From the NCBI GenBank assembly GCA_037157565.1, contig JAZHRO010000073.1, positions 17,862,501-17,926,500 on the forward strand: a DNA stretch of 64,000 nt. Direction: 5' to 3'. The notes under the pieces were generated by a model. It did no database searches, was not told the origin of the DNA, and saw only the letters and a program-made list of their open reading frames with translations. This document shows, in pieces, positions 22,418 to 35,615 of this stretch. The position numbers and the translations under genes are program-made. Within the stretch, counting starts at the first letter, position 1. Every line of letters begins with the position of its first letter. The stretch is from Thalassia testudinum. Its lineage: Eukaryota; Streptophyta; Magnoliopsida; Alismatales; Hydrocharitaceae.

Positions 22418-25400
22418 TTAGTTACCCTCCAGCAGGTCAACGGTTTCTCCAACGGGGGCAGGTTCATGAGTCAGATAGGGTTTCAAATGCTGCCTGTTGA
22501 CCGTAAATTTACGCCCAGATTTGGGATCTTCGATCTCGACGACCCCATTGGGGAATGGTCTTGAGACCAGGAAAGGACCAGTCCATTTGGACTTCAATTT
22601 CCCAGGAAAGAATTTGAGTCGGGCATTATAGAGCCAAACTTGCTGAGATGGCTCAAATTCCTTCCGCCGAATATGGCTGTCATGAAAAGCCTTAGTGCGC
22701 TGTTTAAAGGTTAGAGCAGAATCATAGGCTTCACGACGGAGCTCTTCCAGCTCTTGGAGTTGGAGTTTCCTTTCTCGACCACACAAGTCTGGGTCGAGGT
22801 TACATTGGCGAACCTCCCAATAAGCGCGATGTTCCAACTCCACGGGAAAATGACAAGGCTTCCCGTAAACGATTCTATATGGAGACATACCAAGGGGAGC
22901 CTTGAAGGCAGTCCGATACGCCCAAAGTGCGTCAGTCAACTTGTCGGACCAATCCTTACTGTCAGGCCGAACCATTTTCTGGAGAATCTGCTTGATTTGC
23001 CGGTTTGACACTTCCGCCTGGCCGTTCGTCTGAGGATGATACGGGGATGCGATACGATGGTGGACTCCGAACCTCCTCAGAAGTGCCCGAAAAGAAGCAT
23101 GGGTAAAGTGGCTTCCTCCATCCGAGATAATGGCCCGAGGGATCCCAAAATGCGCAAAGATGTGGTCCTTGACGAATTGGGTGGAGATAACATGGTCAGC
23201 ACGGCGCGCGGGAATAGCCTCGATCCATTTCGAAACATAGTTGACGGCCACGAGGATGAATTTGAAGCCGTTGGATGGAGGAAAGGGACCCATGAAGTCA
23301 ATTCCCCAGATGTCGAAGATTTCCGCAGCTAGGATGTGTTGCAAGGGCATCATGTCACGACGTGCCATTGACCCTAACGACTGGCACCTAGTGCAATGCT
23401 TGGCATAAGTGTGTGCATCCTTATGAAGGGAGGGCCAAAAGAAACCGCACTGCAACACCTTGGCTGCAGTTTTCCTCCCAGAGAAATGGCCTCCACAAGC
23501 CTGATCGTGGCAGAAGGATAGCACACTAGGGAACTCACTGTCAGGAATACAGCGACGGATGATTTGATCAGCACCTATCCGAAAAAGAAGTGGATTATCC
23601 CAGAAATAATACTTTGCTTCTGCCATGAGACGCTCGCGCTGGTTTTTAGGCCAGCCACGTGGAAGAGATCCAGAAGCAAGGTAATTGGCAATGTCAGCAT
23701 ACCACGGTCCACTTGCCACATTTATTACCAATAGGTGCTCATCAGGAAAAATTTCATTAATTGGCAGAGTAAGTCCAATATGGTCAGGGTCCAGTCTGGA
23801 AAGGTGATCAGCCACAACATTCTGGGCTCCGACCTTATCGCGAATCTCAATGTCAAATTCCTGGAGCAGAAGGATCCAACGAATCAGTCTAGGCTTGTCA
23901 TCCTTCTTGTGCATGAGATGGCGAGTGGCCGCGTGATCAGTGAAAACAATAACGTGAGAGCCCAGAAGGTAAGAACGGAATTTTTCTAGCCCAAAGACGA
24001 CTGCCAATAGTTCCTTTTCAGTGGTAGTATAATTACGCTGGGCCTCGTCCAATGTCTTACTGGCGTAGTATACCACGAAGGGGTGTCTATCGCGTCTTTG
24101 TCCCAGGATGGCTCCGACTGCAAGGTCTGAAGCGTCACACATAAGTTCAAAGTCGAGGGACCAATCAGGCGGCTGGAGAACAGGGGCCTTGGTGACAGCA
24201 TTACGCAGCTGCGTGAATGCTTGTATACAGTCGGGGCCCATGTCGAAGGGCACGTCGGTTGATAGGAGATGAGTTAAGGGTCGAGAAATTTTGGAGAAGT
24301 CTTTGATGAATCTCCTATAGAAACCGACGTGTCCCAAGAAGGAGCGGATTTGTTTGACAGAACCAGGCACAGGTAAATCAGCAATGACGTCGAGCTTAGC
24401 TCTGTCAACCTCGATACCTCTATCAGAGATGATATGTCCGAGAACAATTCCCTCGTGCACCATAAAATGACTTTTTTCCCAGGAAAGCACGAGGTTTACA
24501 TCAATACATCTCCTAAGGATGCGAGTCAGGTTGGCAAGACATTCGTCGAAAGATGGTCCAAAGACTGAAAAGTCATCCATGAAGACCTCGAGAAAGTCAC
24601 CCACCATGTCATGAAATATCGCCAGCATGCATCTCTGGAAAGTTGCTGGCGCGTTACAAAGTCCGAACGGCATCCTTCTAAAGGTGAAGGTACCGAAAGG
24701 GCGGGTAAAAGTGGTTTTCTCTTGGTCTCGGGGGTCTATTGCCACCTGGTTATATCCTGAGAATCCATCCAGGAAGCAGAAAAATTTATTTCCCGCTAAC
24801 CGCTCCAGGATTTGGTCAATAAATGGTAGCGGGAAGTGATCTTTCTTAGTTGCAGCATTGAGTTTCCTATAATCTACACACACTCTCCAAGATGTAGGAG
24901 TGCGTGTAGGGATGGATTCGCCCCTGTCATTGACACGGATGGTGAGTCCTACCTTTTTGGGCACAACGTGAATCGGACTCACCCAGGGGCTATCACTGAT
25001 CGGGTAGATTATACCCGCATCTAGCCACTTAATGATTTCCTTCTTAACGACCTCCCGCATGTTAGGGTTGAGACATCGCTGCATCTCGCGAGAAGGTCGA
25101 GCCTCCTCCTCCGTATATATACGATGAGTGCAGTAGGAGGGGCTAATACCAGATAAGTCTGATAAAGACCATCCAATAGCTGCCTTGTGTTCTAGGAGGA
25201 CCTTAGTTAGTTTGCACTCCTGCTCCATGGTTAATTTTGAACTGATGATTACAGGGAGCGTTTCATTTGGTCCCAGGAAAACATACTTGAGTGTATTAGG
25301 CAGCACTTTTAGCTCGGGAGTGGATGGGGAAGGATCTGGCATTTCTTGGGACGAGAGTGTCCCAGACGGGTAGGAGAACAAGTTAGGAGGAAGAAACTGG

Positions 25401-25627
25401 CCTTCAGATTGGCCAAGAAGAGGGGCTTCTTGGATAGATGGATCCAAAAATGAATAGCCCCAGTGAGAAGTATATGGGCTCAAGGTCCCAGTGTGGATTT
25501 GTAAATCCACCTGATTTGGAGGGGAAGAAAGGGCAATTCGGTCTTCATGAGTGTGGACCGACGGTGAGTAGCCCGGATATGACTCAGACCACGAGGTATG
25601 GGAAGCGGAGAAAACCTTATCAGAAGT
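22418..25627 (-). CDS. pol: Reverse transcriptase, RNase H and integrase segment
   Basis: Residues are counted from the GTG at 25510. RT has DYRKLN at 213-218, LDG at 247-249 and the active-site FMDD at 310-313. RNase H has D459 (CDAS), the TEKE of 497-500, D525 (FTDH) and D568 (ADHLSR). The integrase zinc-binding set is H668, H675, C706, C709. The catalytic triad is D738, D797 and E833, a D,D(35)E spacing. The C-terminal domain ends at residue 1030 with no chromodomain. The protein copies element RNA into DNA, removes the RNA strand and inserts the product. The frame is open upstream of the GTG to the TAG at 25628, so GTG is not the biological start and this is the C-terminal part of a polyprotein. 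Confidence 0.93.
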   Translation of the reverse strand, partial: TSDKVFSASHTSWSESYPGYSPSVHTHEDRIALSSPPNQVDLQIHTGTLSPYTSHWGYSFLDPSIQEAPLLGQSEGQFLPPNLFSYPSGTLSSQEMPDPSPSTPELKVLPNTLKYVFLGPNETLPVIISSKLTMEQECKLTKVLLEHKAAIGWSLSDLSGISPSYCTHRIYTEEEARPSREMQRCLNPNMREVVKKEIIKWLDAGIIYPISDSPWVSPIHVVPKKVGLTIRVNDRGESIPTRTPTSWRVCVDYRKLNAATKKDHFPLPFIDQILERLAGNKFFCFLDGFSGYNQVAIDPRDQEKTTFTRPFGTFTFRRMPFGLCNAPATFQRCMLAIFHDMVGDFLEVFMDDFSVFGPSFDECLANLTRILRRCIDVNLVLSWEKSHFMVHEGIVLGHIISDRGIEVDRAKLDVIADLPVPGSVKQIRSFLGHVGFYRRFIKDFSKISRPLTHLLSTDVPFDMGPDCIQAFTQLRNAVTKAPVLQPPDWSLDFELMCDASDLAVGAILGQRRDRHPFVVYYASKTLDEAQRNYTTTEKELLAVVFGLEKFRSYLLGSHVIVFTDHAATRHLMHKKDDKPRLIRWILLLQEFDIEIRDKVGAQNVVADHLSRLDPDHIGLTLPINEIFPDEHLLVINVASGPWYADIANYLASGSLPRGWPKNQRERLMAEAKYYFWDNPLLFRIGADQIIRRCIPDSEFPSVLSFCHDQACGGHFSGRKTAAKVLQCGFFWPSLHKDAHTYAKHCTRCQSLGSMARRDMMPLQHILAAEIFDIWGIDFMGPFPPSNGFKFILVAVNYVSKWIEAIPARRADHVISTQFVKDHIFAHFGIPRAIISDGGSHFTHASFRALLRRFGVHHRIASPYHPQTNGQAEVSNRQIKQILQKMVRPDSKDWSDKLTDALWAYRTAFKAPLGMSPYRIVYGKPCHFPVELEHRAYWEVRQCNLDPDLCGRERKLQLQELEELRREAYDSALTFKQRTKAFHDSHIRRKEFEPSQQVWLYNARLKFFPGKLKSKWTGPFLVSRPFPNGVVEIEDPKSGRKFTVNRQHLKPYLTHEPAPVGETVDLLEGN

Positions 25628-25630
25628 CTA

Positions 25631-26704
25631 GCCAGGAGAAGGTACTGGACAAGGGAGGGATTGGGGAACGTCACAGTATGTGTTGGTCAGGCAGTCATCA
25701 GTGTTTATAGGTAATCCGCAGCAGTCCGAATAGGTCCTAATTAGTATGATACACGCGCTGACGGCCATGTCCTCGTCAGACGTGTCATCCTCGATGCAAT
25801 CGCAATCAAAGTTCTTGGCTGCCTTGAATATGTTAAGCTTGAGCTTCTCAGATCCAATGGCAATCTCAATACACCCCGACTCGCAGTCGATGTGGGCGCG
25901 GGCTGTGGCCAAGAAAGGTCGACCGAGGATGATCGGACAATCAGAAAGTGAACTAGGAACTTCCATATCTAAAACAAGAAAGTCAACAGGAAAATAGAGA
26001 CTGTTGACCCTAACCACCACGTCTTCCACCACACCCTTCGGGATTTTGACAGAATGATCTGCCAACTGTAACGCGACAGAGGTGTGTTTCAAATTTCCCA
26101 AGGAAAATTTTTCGAGCATGATGGTCGGTATGAGATTGATGGAAGATCCTAGATCAAGCAGGGCACGGTTAAAACTGCAGCCTTGGATGCTACAGGAAAT
26201 CAGTGGTGTGCCCGGATCTTTCTGCTTCGGTGGTAAGTTTGACAGTATAGCACAACTCACATGAGACGAGAGAACCACCGGATTCTTAGTCTTCTTTGAC
26301 TGTCGCCTGGGTGTTGTGTAGTCTTTGAAAAATCGAGCGACAGTAGGTATGTGGTCGATTGCCTCGAGCAGGGGTACCTTGATTTCTACATCCCTGAACA
26401 AATTACGTAGGTTGTCAAAGGCCTGCGTATTTTTCTTTTTGCCTTTTGGCTCCCTTAGTAGAGCCTCAGGGAATGGGACTGATTCTGGCACAAGTTTTGG
26501 TGCATCATCCTCTCGCGAATGCGGTATGCATCCCGAATGAGAGGGCGAAGAAGAAGATGGGCCAGGATCAGGTTGAGGTGGATCGACGGTCTGCTTACCG
26601 CTCCTCGTAGTGATAGCATTGGATGATGCGGGTCGAGTGGGCTCATACAGTGGAGGAGGGTTTGCAATGGGGACATAAGAGTGTGGTGCTGTAGCGGGAT
26701 TAGC
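25631..26704 (-). CDS. Gag tail and aspartic protease segment
   Basis: After the TAG at 26707 the frame carries AITTRSGK, a well-known Athila landmark, then a Lys-rich linker. A retropepsin domain follows with the catalytic motif LLDLGSS (Asp codon at 26155-26153), typical of Athila, where DLG replaces the usual DTG or DSG. Further protease landmarks are the flap region and the ILGRPFLATA phrase. It would cleave the polyprotein. The segment ends at the TAG at 25630-25628, which separates it from RT in the same frame. Confidence 0.85.
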
Positions 26705-26707
26705 CTA

Positions 26708-27670
26708 AAATCCCGGTGGAATGCTCGGAGCTTGCAGAACTTGATTAACCTGTCCCTGAGAAGGTCGTACCTGTGGTTGAGAACCACGGGGTACGAAATT
26801 TTGCGGGTTTGGAACAGGTTGGGCGGGAAGAGTGCCTTGAGATCGAGTCGCCATGCGTAGTTGACTGATCTCGGCGTTCTGCTGCGCCAATTGGTGGTGA
26901 AGAGAGGTCATGTTCTCTTCATGGCGCTTTGACATTTCCGTCATCATTCGCATCAATTTGTCAAGAGGGCTTGATGCGTGTTCAGTTTGTGGTACGCAAG
27001 GGCCTGATGGCGGATTTGCCATAGGATTAAACTGGACCCTTGGGATGACGGGTGCGGACGGTCGCATTGGTCCACCCGCGGGGTTTTGGCGCTGCGGGTT
27101 GTTGGACCATGCGAAGTTTGGATGATTACGCCACCCTGGGTTATAAGTGGCAGAGAACGGGTTGTTCTCCAGGGCGCAAGCATCTTCTATGCCAGAAGAC
27201 GCGTCTGCATGTAGATATGCGTCCGAGCACACGGAGGCTTGGTCCTCCGTGTCGAAATACTGGCTCGCAGAAGCCAGTTCCACATGACTTACCGAGTCGC
27301 TTAGTGCAACACTCGGTAAGGAAGGTCTAACGGGGTTTCTCGGGATAAGCCTGGTATTAGAAGAACTTGGATTGTGACGAAGTGGTGAAGAGGTGGTGTT
27401 TGCCATAGATCGAGCGGGGTTGGCCAGAAGCTCGTCCAGCTTCTTGTACACGACGGAGACTTCATCCAGTTTTTGTGCAATAAGGCTTAGATCAGTGGAT
27501 GAATGGGAGGGTCCCGTGTCAACTTCGTGGACATTTCGGGGCTGGCTGGTACGATTAAAGGCGACAATGGAAGCATTGTTCATCGAGTTTTCACTCATAT
27601 TTTCAAACAACTCGAATGCTCCATTCTCGTCTTTATTCATAAAGTTCCCTCCGCAGGAAGCATCTGCAAT
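26708..27670 (-). CDS. Gag C-terminal segment
   Basis: It is Pro/Ser/Asn-rich, with a predicted heptad-like stretch ending in LDKLMRMMTEMSKRHEENM and a Gln-rich tail. No CCHC zinc knuckle is visible, so RNA binding must rest on other residues if functional. It is in frame with the Gag core upstream (TAG at 27673) and with the protease segment downstream (TAG at 26707). Confidence 0.7.
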
Positions 27671-27673
27671 CTA

Positions 27674-28459
27674 CTTCAAAGTCTCATTTAGCCCGTAGTA
27701 GAAAATCTGGGCTATATGCCACTTAGGCAGACCGTGGTGCGGACACTTCCTGAGGAGGTCGTTATACCTCTCCCATGCCTTATGAAATTGTTCGCCGTTT
27801 TTTTGCGTAAATGAAGTGATAGCACGGCGAAGCGCATTGGTCCGCCCGATTGGGAAGAACTTCTTGAGAAATGCTGTTCGCATCTCTTCCCAAGAGTGGA
27901 TGGTTCTCCCAAGGGTGCGTAACCATTGCGACGCTTTATCCCGCAATGAAAATGGGAACATCTTCATGAGGACTATAGATAACCCGACATTTCTTGGTTT
28001 AACGGTTTCAGCAAGTCGGGTTAGGTCTTCCAAGTGGAGAAATGGGTCTTCACTTGCAAGACCATGAAAGTGAAAATTGATTAGGCCAATTATGTTTGGT
28101 TTTAATTCAAAGTCGGCCCCGCCCATGGGGACCCGAATTTGTCCTATGGTCTCTGTAGCAGCGGGATTCTGATAAGAGCTAAGAGACCTAGGCTCCTCCC
28201 GTTCGGGAGGGTTCTGCATTTCCTCTAATGTTTCCCGAATGGCTTCGATTTGCTCATTATACATTTCCATTTGGGCTTGGAGGCGGGTTATGGGATCTAA
28301 GGCTCCACCACCTGGTAGGTTCTGAGGGCGGTTTCCTCCCTCGGTATTTGGGGGTGGGCGTGCAGACATGTTTGTGGAGGAGGAGGACGATTCGACTTGT
28401 TTTCTAGATTTATCAGTCAATTCAAATAGTTCAAGGTTTTGTGACCTCCTCCCAAACAT
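27674..28459 (-). CDS. gag: Gag core (retrotransposon gag domain)
   Basis: It starts at ATG 28459. An N-terminal Ser-rich segment and a coiled-coil-like stretch (EMYNEQIEAIRETLEEM) precede the gag domain. Gag landmarks are DPFLHLEDL, SLRDKASQWL, WEEMRTAFLKKFFP, and FHKAWERYNDLLRKCPHHG. It forms the capsid of the virus-like particle that packages element RNA in the cytoplasm. The frame is closed by a TAG after GLNETLK, where related Gag proteins continue. Confidence 0.85.
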
Positions 28460-29829
28460 GCACTACCGCAGGAAGAATTGGGGAGATGAGAAGGGAAAAG
28501 GGATGAGAGAAATGACGCCGCAAAGGTACACTTGATTACAAATCAATACAGTCAAGTTCCTAACCTCTACAGTGTGCCCTTAGACCTAAAGATCTAAGTT
28601 ACCTACTATCACGAACTACGGAACCGAATGCGAGCACTGCGGAACCACCGGGCCAGATTGAAAGGCCGTTTGCCCCAGTCTTAGACACCCGATAGCACGC
28701 GGGAACTCTCACTAGCACGTAGCCGCTACACGCAGGTAGTTAGACCTCCAATCCTTAAAAAGGGTTAAGTTACTACCAGTTTTAATTAGAGGCTTAGGGT
28801 CAAGTGCTTTTGGAATGTGAAGGGCGTTGTTTACGGGTAATGCCCAAGTGATTGATTTTCAGAGTGTGTAAAACAAGCATGCAACAGGGAAATCTCCCCG
28901 AATTGAAGTTTTTATTGGTGAATGATTTTTTTAGAGTTCAGCCTTAAGTAGTATGGATTTTACGGGTTTGCTGAATTACCAATTCAACCAATCTTCGGGT
29001 TTTTGCAAAAATACAGGTTTTCCTTCTAAAACCCAAGAAACCCTTCTTCAATTATCAGTTAGTTAATGCATGCTAAAATGCAATGGGCTACCCTAAATGG
29101 AGATTTCTAAGTGTGGATGCACGAATCAGTTTTATATCAATGTGAAAGGAAGGCAAGGCACTTAAATTCAAGTGCTCCCAATCACCAAGAAGAATGTCCA
29201 CACAAGCCTCAACCAACAGATAAAGAAAATAAAGTTGTTGGTGTTGAAGTATTCAGGATCGAATCACAGGCAAGTTGAAAAGTTGTGGTGAGGTTGGAAT
29301 TAACTCAATTCCAAGCCTCCCCACCAAAAATGTGATCCTGAATTAAAGATAAGCGAGGCAAAAGAGGGATGCAAGCAATCTTTTTCTTTGCCTCAAAGAA
29401 TACTTCCCACGGCGAAAAATCCAAGAATCAAGATTCTCGGATTTTCACTATGCAAAGTGTGGCGGGAAATCCCGGGGCAGTGGGAGTGAATACAACCAAT
29501 CAAACAAGTGAATTTTAATCCACTTGCCCCAAGAAATCCCAAGAAATTTTTTTAGTTTTTTTTTTTATTATTTTTTTATTGAGGTGGCAAGTTAATCCTA
29601 GTTTGGTAAGAAAGGAAAACCTACTTGTTCGGTAATGTGTGCGAAGCTCCAATGCGGTGTCGGTGTCTTCACGCTCTCGTTCCCGCCTTGGATCTTCCCT
29701 CGCTTCCGACTTCGTCTGCTTTCCTTCTCCTTCCACCAAGTTCACCTGCACACCAAAAACAACAATACCCGTGAAGAGGGAAGAGAAAAATTGAAAGGAT
29801 TTGGATAGAAACTTACTCGAAGGCGCACT
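28460..29829 (-). other. Leader between primer-binding site and gag
   Basis: This is a 1.37-kb untranslated leader. T- and A-rich runs occur near 29550 (+ strand). No upstream frame has a recognisable domain. Packaging signals are expected in such leaders but cannot be identified by eye. Confidence 0.6.
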
Positions 29830-29847
29830 TCCCCAGCAACGGCGCCA
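29830..29847 (-). promoter_or_regulatory. Primer-binding site, tRNA-Asp type (Athila)
   Basis: On the - strand TGGCGCCGTTGCTGGGGA starts eight bases inside the 5' LTR end. It matches the tRNA-Asp-complementary site of Athila elements with one difference. Confidence 0.9.
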
Positions 29848-29855
29848 GAAAAGTG

Positions 29856-30723
29856 TGATGGGTCGGCTCGGATAGGTTGTTAATATGGGGATTTATCGTT
29901 GAAATGTGTATAGTGATTAACCTAATTCGGACCTAACCATCTCTTTACAAAATTTTTAACCTGGCCTAATTGATTTTATCTTGTCACTTTTAGGCCCATG
30001 GTCGAACTCAGGGAAGTGGGGTTTAAGTCGAGTTTCTACGTTTTCCTTAAAACGCGTCTCTTCCGTTCATTTATTCTATTTTTTTTTTTTCTTATTTAGA
30101 TTTTTTTTCTAGTAATCCTTGTCCTTGAGGCACACCCTCAAAAATGGGTTCTTGGCTTTGAGCCAAAACAGGGTCAAAAATGGGTCTTGCTACTCGCATG
30201 ACGAAGTACCTGCAAGTCAAAGATTATCTTTTCTCTTTTATGTTTTTTTTTATCTTTTTACTAAGAAGGAAGCTAACAGAGAGAAAGTAAATATAATAGC
30301 TATAGATATATATTTATATGTAGTATATATATAAAGGGGTGGGGGTGGAGGTGGCGATGGAGTGTAGCACCGTGTTGAGTCGGTAGTCGTCTAGAAAGAT
30401 GCAACCAACATGACTATGTGCTGCGTGGAGTGTGGATGGAGGATGGATGATGAATGTGTCCACGCTTTTTTGTACACGTGTATCGGAGAATATCAGCAAC
30501 TGGTGCAGATATTCCCGCGATACAGCGTATAATAAATAACGTGAAAGTATATATACATATATATATAAGTAAATATATTTATATATATATACGTATAGAT
30601 ATATATAGATATATATGTATATATATATATAGGTGTATATGTATATATATATATGTATGTATATATGTATATAGCTATGTATATATGTATATAAGTATAT
30701 ATATATATAATACGATATAGATG

Positions 30724-30755
<32 letters not shown>

Positions 30756-32011
30756 TATGTATAAGTATATAGATATATATATGTATATATATTGTATATA
30801 TATGTATGTTACTATAAGTGTGTGTGTGGGTGTGCGTATGTGTGAGTAAAGGTGTGTGTGTGTCGGTGAAGGTGTGTGTGTGTGTTGCTGTAAGTGAAAA
30901 AAAAAAGAGAGAGAAAGAGAGAAAAAAAAAAGACAGAGAGCAGAAGAGAGAGAGCGGGCGGGAGCGGACGGACGCAGGAGCGAGCCGCGGGTTAAGTTGT
31001 CTGCAGAAGGCGCCCGACGCCTGATGGTCGCGGATGCAGGCTCATCTTCGCGCGGAGAAGGTGAGGCATCTGCAGGCCGGGTGCGAGGAAGGAGAGCGGG
31101 TGATGGCATGCTCGGAGAGGGCAGCGGGGAGTCTGCAGTCGGTCGCGGAGGGTTGCAGAGGTTGGCAGGGGAGCGGGACGACGGTTGGCCAGCCGCTGCA
31201 GTGCGCGCAGTGGCCGGTTGTCGGTGCAACGGGGGAGGCGTCAGAGCGGAGAACTGAGCGGAGAGTGCCCTGCAAGCGCACGCGGAGGGCTGAGCGCCTG
31301 CGGGGAAGGTCGCGGAGGAGGCGAGGAGGTCTGCTGCTGCTGCCGCCGCCACGGTTTGGCTGCTGCTGCTGCTGCCTCAAGCTTCGGAGCTTGAAGTGGC
31401 AGCAATGGCGTGGAGACGAAAACGAAAAGAAAAGAGGACACCACGCCCACCGGCTCGTTGAAGAGGTAGGCGGTGGTGTTCCCACTGTGGTGGTGAGCAC
31501 CACAGTGGGTTCTCCTGCTCGCCGGGTGCCTCCTCGACGGAGGGCCGACGTATGGGAGGGGAAGACGGTGGAAGAGGTGGCTGCGGGTTTTTTTGTTTTG
31601 TGCAGCCGCCTCCCTCATGAGGAAGAAGCTGCAGCTTCTTATAGATGAGGAGAGAGTGGTATGCCAGCTGCAGCAGGGAGAGGGTGCGGGAGTTGCAGTT
31701 GTAGGGAGCGACGTTGGCAGGGAGAACTGACGTGGAGTAAATGCATGCAGCTGCTGCGGGAAGAAGTGCAGTCGCGGGAAGAAGAAAAGAAGAAATCAAG
31801 AGAGAAAAAAAATAAAAAGAGGTGGAATTTGTAAGGAGGCACTTGGGATAAAATGTAACTATGCAAGCCATTGTTTCACTCTTCTTCTCTTGATTAAATG
31901 CATGCATGCAAGCGTTTTTACAAATGCGATTACAGGATCCTATTATGCAATGTTAATGCTAGAAAATAGCACAAGAAGGCGTTATTACAGGCGTGTTTTG
32001 AGGTGCAAACA
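29856..32011 (-). repeat. 5' LTR of Athila element
   Basis: It is 2156 bp, bounded by TGATGGGTCGG and TGCAAACA on the + strand and followed by the right target duplication at 32012-32016. It is nearly identical to the 3' LTR apart from microsatellite length (tract 30545-30890). Confidence 0.9.
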
Positions 32012-32016
32012 GCGAC
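32012..32016. repeat. Target-site duplication, right copy (GCGAC), of Athila element
   Basis: It is identical to 18834-18838. Family-A sequence resumes directly after it. Confidence 0.85.
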
Positions 32017-32537
32017 ACTATCTCAAAGTGTCGAAAGCCAGGGTTCTAGGGGTTGCCATGAGTAGTGCTATCTCAAAGCATTGATTTCCAGGGACCCTAT
32101 GAGGATTGATGCTGGGGATAAGGAATCTAATATAGATCATGGCTTTTAGCCAATCCAAAGCTAGAAATAAAGAAAAGAAAAAGAGAGAAAAAACTCTCCA
32201 AAAATTCACAAATTCTTCTATCCCTCTCTCTTACAAAAATGCACTGCAAATTGAATCTGGACTAACCATGTTATAAGCACAAGTGCTTTAACCGCGAGGT
32301 TCAACGAACCTTAGGATAGTTTCTGTAGGCCTTAGAAATCTTCGCAGCAGACTAAGGCTAAAGCTAGTCATGTATGGATTTTGGTTATTACTTGAGTACC
32401 TCTAGACCTATTATTGGCATTCTGACCTAAAAAGAAGAAAGAATCATGACTTTGAGCATCAAAGGCATGGTCTAGAATTCAAGTTAATTTCATAAGATTT
32501 TACTAAGGGACTAGCAAAAGTTAGGCATGCGGGTATG
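32017..32537 (+). other. 3' internal part of A2 between the two insertions
   Basis: It aligns with A1 4620-5138, including the pre-LTR palindrome (ACTAAGGGACTAGCAAAA) and the AGGCATGCGGGTA before the LTR. Confidence 0.75.
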
Positions 32538-35500
32538 TGATGAGTGGCTACTCATCATAGCTAAAAGGCCGAAATTAAGCTAGACACTAAGCAAAACAAT
32601 ATCAAATTAACACATAAAAAGGGTTAAGTGTGGGAATTAAAGAAAAGACCTAAAACTTTTAATGTGTGTTAAAACCTCCTAATTAGGTCACAAAAATGAG
32701 ATATTCTGAAAACTAAAGAACAAATGATGATCCATGCATCAATTGAACACATAAACAAGTTTGAAAAGATAAATCAGAAGTAAAATCAATGTCTTAAATG
32801 TTCAATTAAGCACATGTAAAAATTTGAAAGCAATTGGACATCATTTAGGCTTAGAAATAAATAGATTACAATTAGGTCCTTCATGCATTACATTTCTACC
32901 CTTCAAAACTCCTTCTTGGACCTTTTTGCAAGCCGCAGGGACCCTTCTGTATGACTGCAAGGCCCTTCCAGTTATAGTTCTTCTCACTTTTGGACCTGCA
33001 CGCTATTCTTCTACCCCTTCGTTTAAGGGTCTTCCTGCAAGTTTTCCCTCATTTCAGAGAGAAGCCTGTGTTCTTCACGCGCACTGTAGCACGCGAAGAA
33101 CACAGCCATTCTCGACCGTCCATCGCACTTTTGATCTCGATCTGCGGCTGGAATCAAATGGAACCTTCACGCGATTCGGTGCGTGCGTTCACCTCTCTTC
33201 CCAGATCTCATCTGACGGTCAGATCTCTCTCTTGACTCGCCACGCGCTCTACCCATCTCATCCTCACCGCCGGCCTAATTTTGATTAACCTCACCCTTGC
33301 GGTGATCTCAGTCACTGAGCTGCTATTTAAGCACCTCAGTGGTGTCGCGCGCAAAGGATCGCTCCCTCCTACATCTCTTAGCGATCAATTCTTCCACTCC
33401 AGTCTCTCCTCCTCATCTAGACCCTGATTTCACAGCCACCGGCTGTGGAATCATCGCCTGCTCTCGACCCTCCTCGTCGCTAAGGACCTCGTAGCACCTG
33501 AGGACGACCCTGGAGTCTCACTAGCAGACTCTTCCCTCCGCTGGAGTCACCCTCCTCCTTTCTTCCTCCTTAGCCGCCGGCTAAGGACCCATAGGTCCCA
33601 TTCTTCCTTTTAGTTTAGGTTTTTAATTCTGCACAAGTAGTGTTAGATTTAGCTTGCAGTAGTTTAGAATAGATTTAGTTTTAATTGTTAGTGTTTAATG
33701 TTAGCTGTAGTTAGATTAGTCTTAGGAGTAGAATTAGTATTAGATCCCCTCCCTCACCTCCTCTGATCAGTCCAGATCAGAGGGGAAGAATCATCTGTTC
33801 ACTGTTCAATTTATCTCCCTCTTCATGTTTTGTTTTTCCATCATCCAGATTCTGATTCTTGTTTTTTCCTTTTTAACGACGAATTTTTCATCAATCACCC
33901 ACACATCCTGACCCAATTTCAGATCTGATGGCACACTGCCTCAGATCTGAAAGTGGCGTCACAAGCACCATTTGGGGATTCTCACTCACTCCATTTGTTT
34001 CACAAAAGCCCCTCTGTTTTAAATGGATTGCCTCAGTTTGTCAGAGCACTTTTGATTTGGATTTTAAAGGATTTTTACTCTCTGAAATGTTTTGACAGAT
34101 CTGACAAATTGAAAGGATTTTTGGTTTTCATTGTGGGCAAGGATTCTGAGAAGTTCTCTGGTGACAGAGAACCAATCAGAAGAGCCTTTCATGATTCTGT
34201 TTATACTTTGTTTTGAATGCATTCGCCAGCTTCCATTAAATTTCCTTAATGCATTCTTAGTCTCTTTTTGCTATTTCAGAACTGCCATGCACTATTTGTG
34301 TTGATGATCATTTCTGTATGGTGATTCTCTAACCTAAGGAGTTTTCCATACTCCTTAAGGTTGCAAGAAACTGGGATTGTGTTTCTTTGGTTTTAATTGA
34401 TTGAGCTAAGTCTTCCTTCATGCTGTCTATGGCATTAGGAAGACTAACTCAATGCCATTTGAATGTTGATCTGAAAGGATGCTTCTGATAAGGTTTTTTC
34501 TAATGAGTGTTTGAGCTGAATTTACATGAGATTTTCGTGAGATTTAAACCCCTTTCAGATTTGGATTTCAACTATGTAAATTGTAGTTTGTTTTGAATTT
34601 TATCTTACTCCCAGTTACACAGCAATATGCTGCATCTAGCAGCTACATTCCCCTCTTCTCTAAACTCCCTTCTTCTCTAAATTTCCCTCTTCTCTGTAGA
34701 ATACTTCCCCCCTCTTCAAGTGGACTAACTGCAGCAGCAGTTAGCCATTTGACAGTGGCTTAAGCCACTGCCACTGTAAACAACACTAAAACAGCACATT
34801 CTTCTCTTCTCCATCTCCTCTGACAGTAGCTGCGGCTGCTGTCTAAACTCAAATAAAAAAAATCAATCAACTCTAATTCCCTAACTTTATACAAAAGCCT
34901 AATGGCATAGACTTATTTTAAAACTGTAAATACACCCATTCATAGTATTATAACTATAACTATAGCATATTAGTTAGATACATAGTTATACTGTAAATAT
35001 GTATAAAACCTGTACAGAAATTCATATACATATGTAATCTATGTAACAATATGTATATATACTAATTTATTATGCATGTATTTACTGATTTATGTATATA
35101 TGTATGTACAGATTTATATTTACTGATTTAGTAGCTAAGTTAATAGGTTAGAGCAATAATCAAGTAAATAAATCTATAAACTTGGGAATATATATATATA
35201 TATGTATATTAAGTAATTTAAGTTAGTCAAAGTATAATTATACCTAGTATAACTTACTGTAACTTAGTTTTAATTTTAAACTACACAGAATTGCTATTTT
35301 AGCCTAAATAAAACATAAATAAATTCGTAAAAATACAATAAAAATATGTATTAAATACTTAAGTATGTAAGTTAAAACTGTTTAAGGTCAATTAGACCAT
35401 TTACTAATTATTTTATAAGTAATTAACTATTTAATCACCTAAATCAACCTGTATAATCAGCCTAGTTTAGCGAATTTATTTGTATAGTAAATATATTTAA

Positions 35501-35615
35501 AATTCAAAATTAATTAATCAATTATGTAGTATTATGTAAATATTTTATTTACCATATTTTATTTTATTTTTTTTTATAATTTATGGCCCCCAAATCGAGG
35601 GCCAAAAACGTGCAC

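Larger units (their letters stand above)
22418..28459 (-). pseudogene. gag-pol: gag-pol polyprotein of Athila element, one frame with three in-frame TAG codons
   Basis: From ATG 28459-28457 to TAA 22420-22418 the reading frame never shifts over 6042 nt (2014 codons). It is broken only by TAG at 27673-27671, 26707-26705 and 25630-25628. Between those stops I read the joining stretches as fully open. The stops fall in the linker after the Gag core, between the Gag tail and the pre-protease region, and between protease and RT. They may be CAG-to-TAG mutations of methylated CHG sites, or suppressed stops; the first is simpler. All catalytic residues of protease, RT, RNase H and integrase are present. 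Confidence 0.85.
18839..32011 (-). mobile_element. Complete Athila-lineage Ty3/gypsy retrotransposon
   Basis: The 13.2-kb element reads right to left: 5' LTR 29856-32011, tRNA-Asp primer-binding site, 1.37-kb leader, a 6-kb gag-pol frame, 1.4-kb untranslated tail, pre-LTR palindrome, and 3' LTR 18839-21016. The target duplication GCGAC is perfect. The order PR-RT-RH-IN, lack of a chromodomain, the DLGSS protease motif and the AITTRSGK phrase before protease are those of Athila elements. An env-like frame, seen in some Athila elements, is absent. The two LTRs differ at about ten positions in the first 400 bp compared by eye, indicating a fairly young insertion. It lies inside family-A copy A2. 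Confidence 0.92.

Noticed and set aside
29515..29751. 78-codon frame in the Athila leader
   Set aside because: Charged low-complexity sequence in an untranslated leader, no motif.
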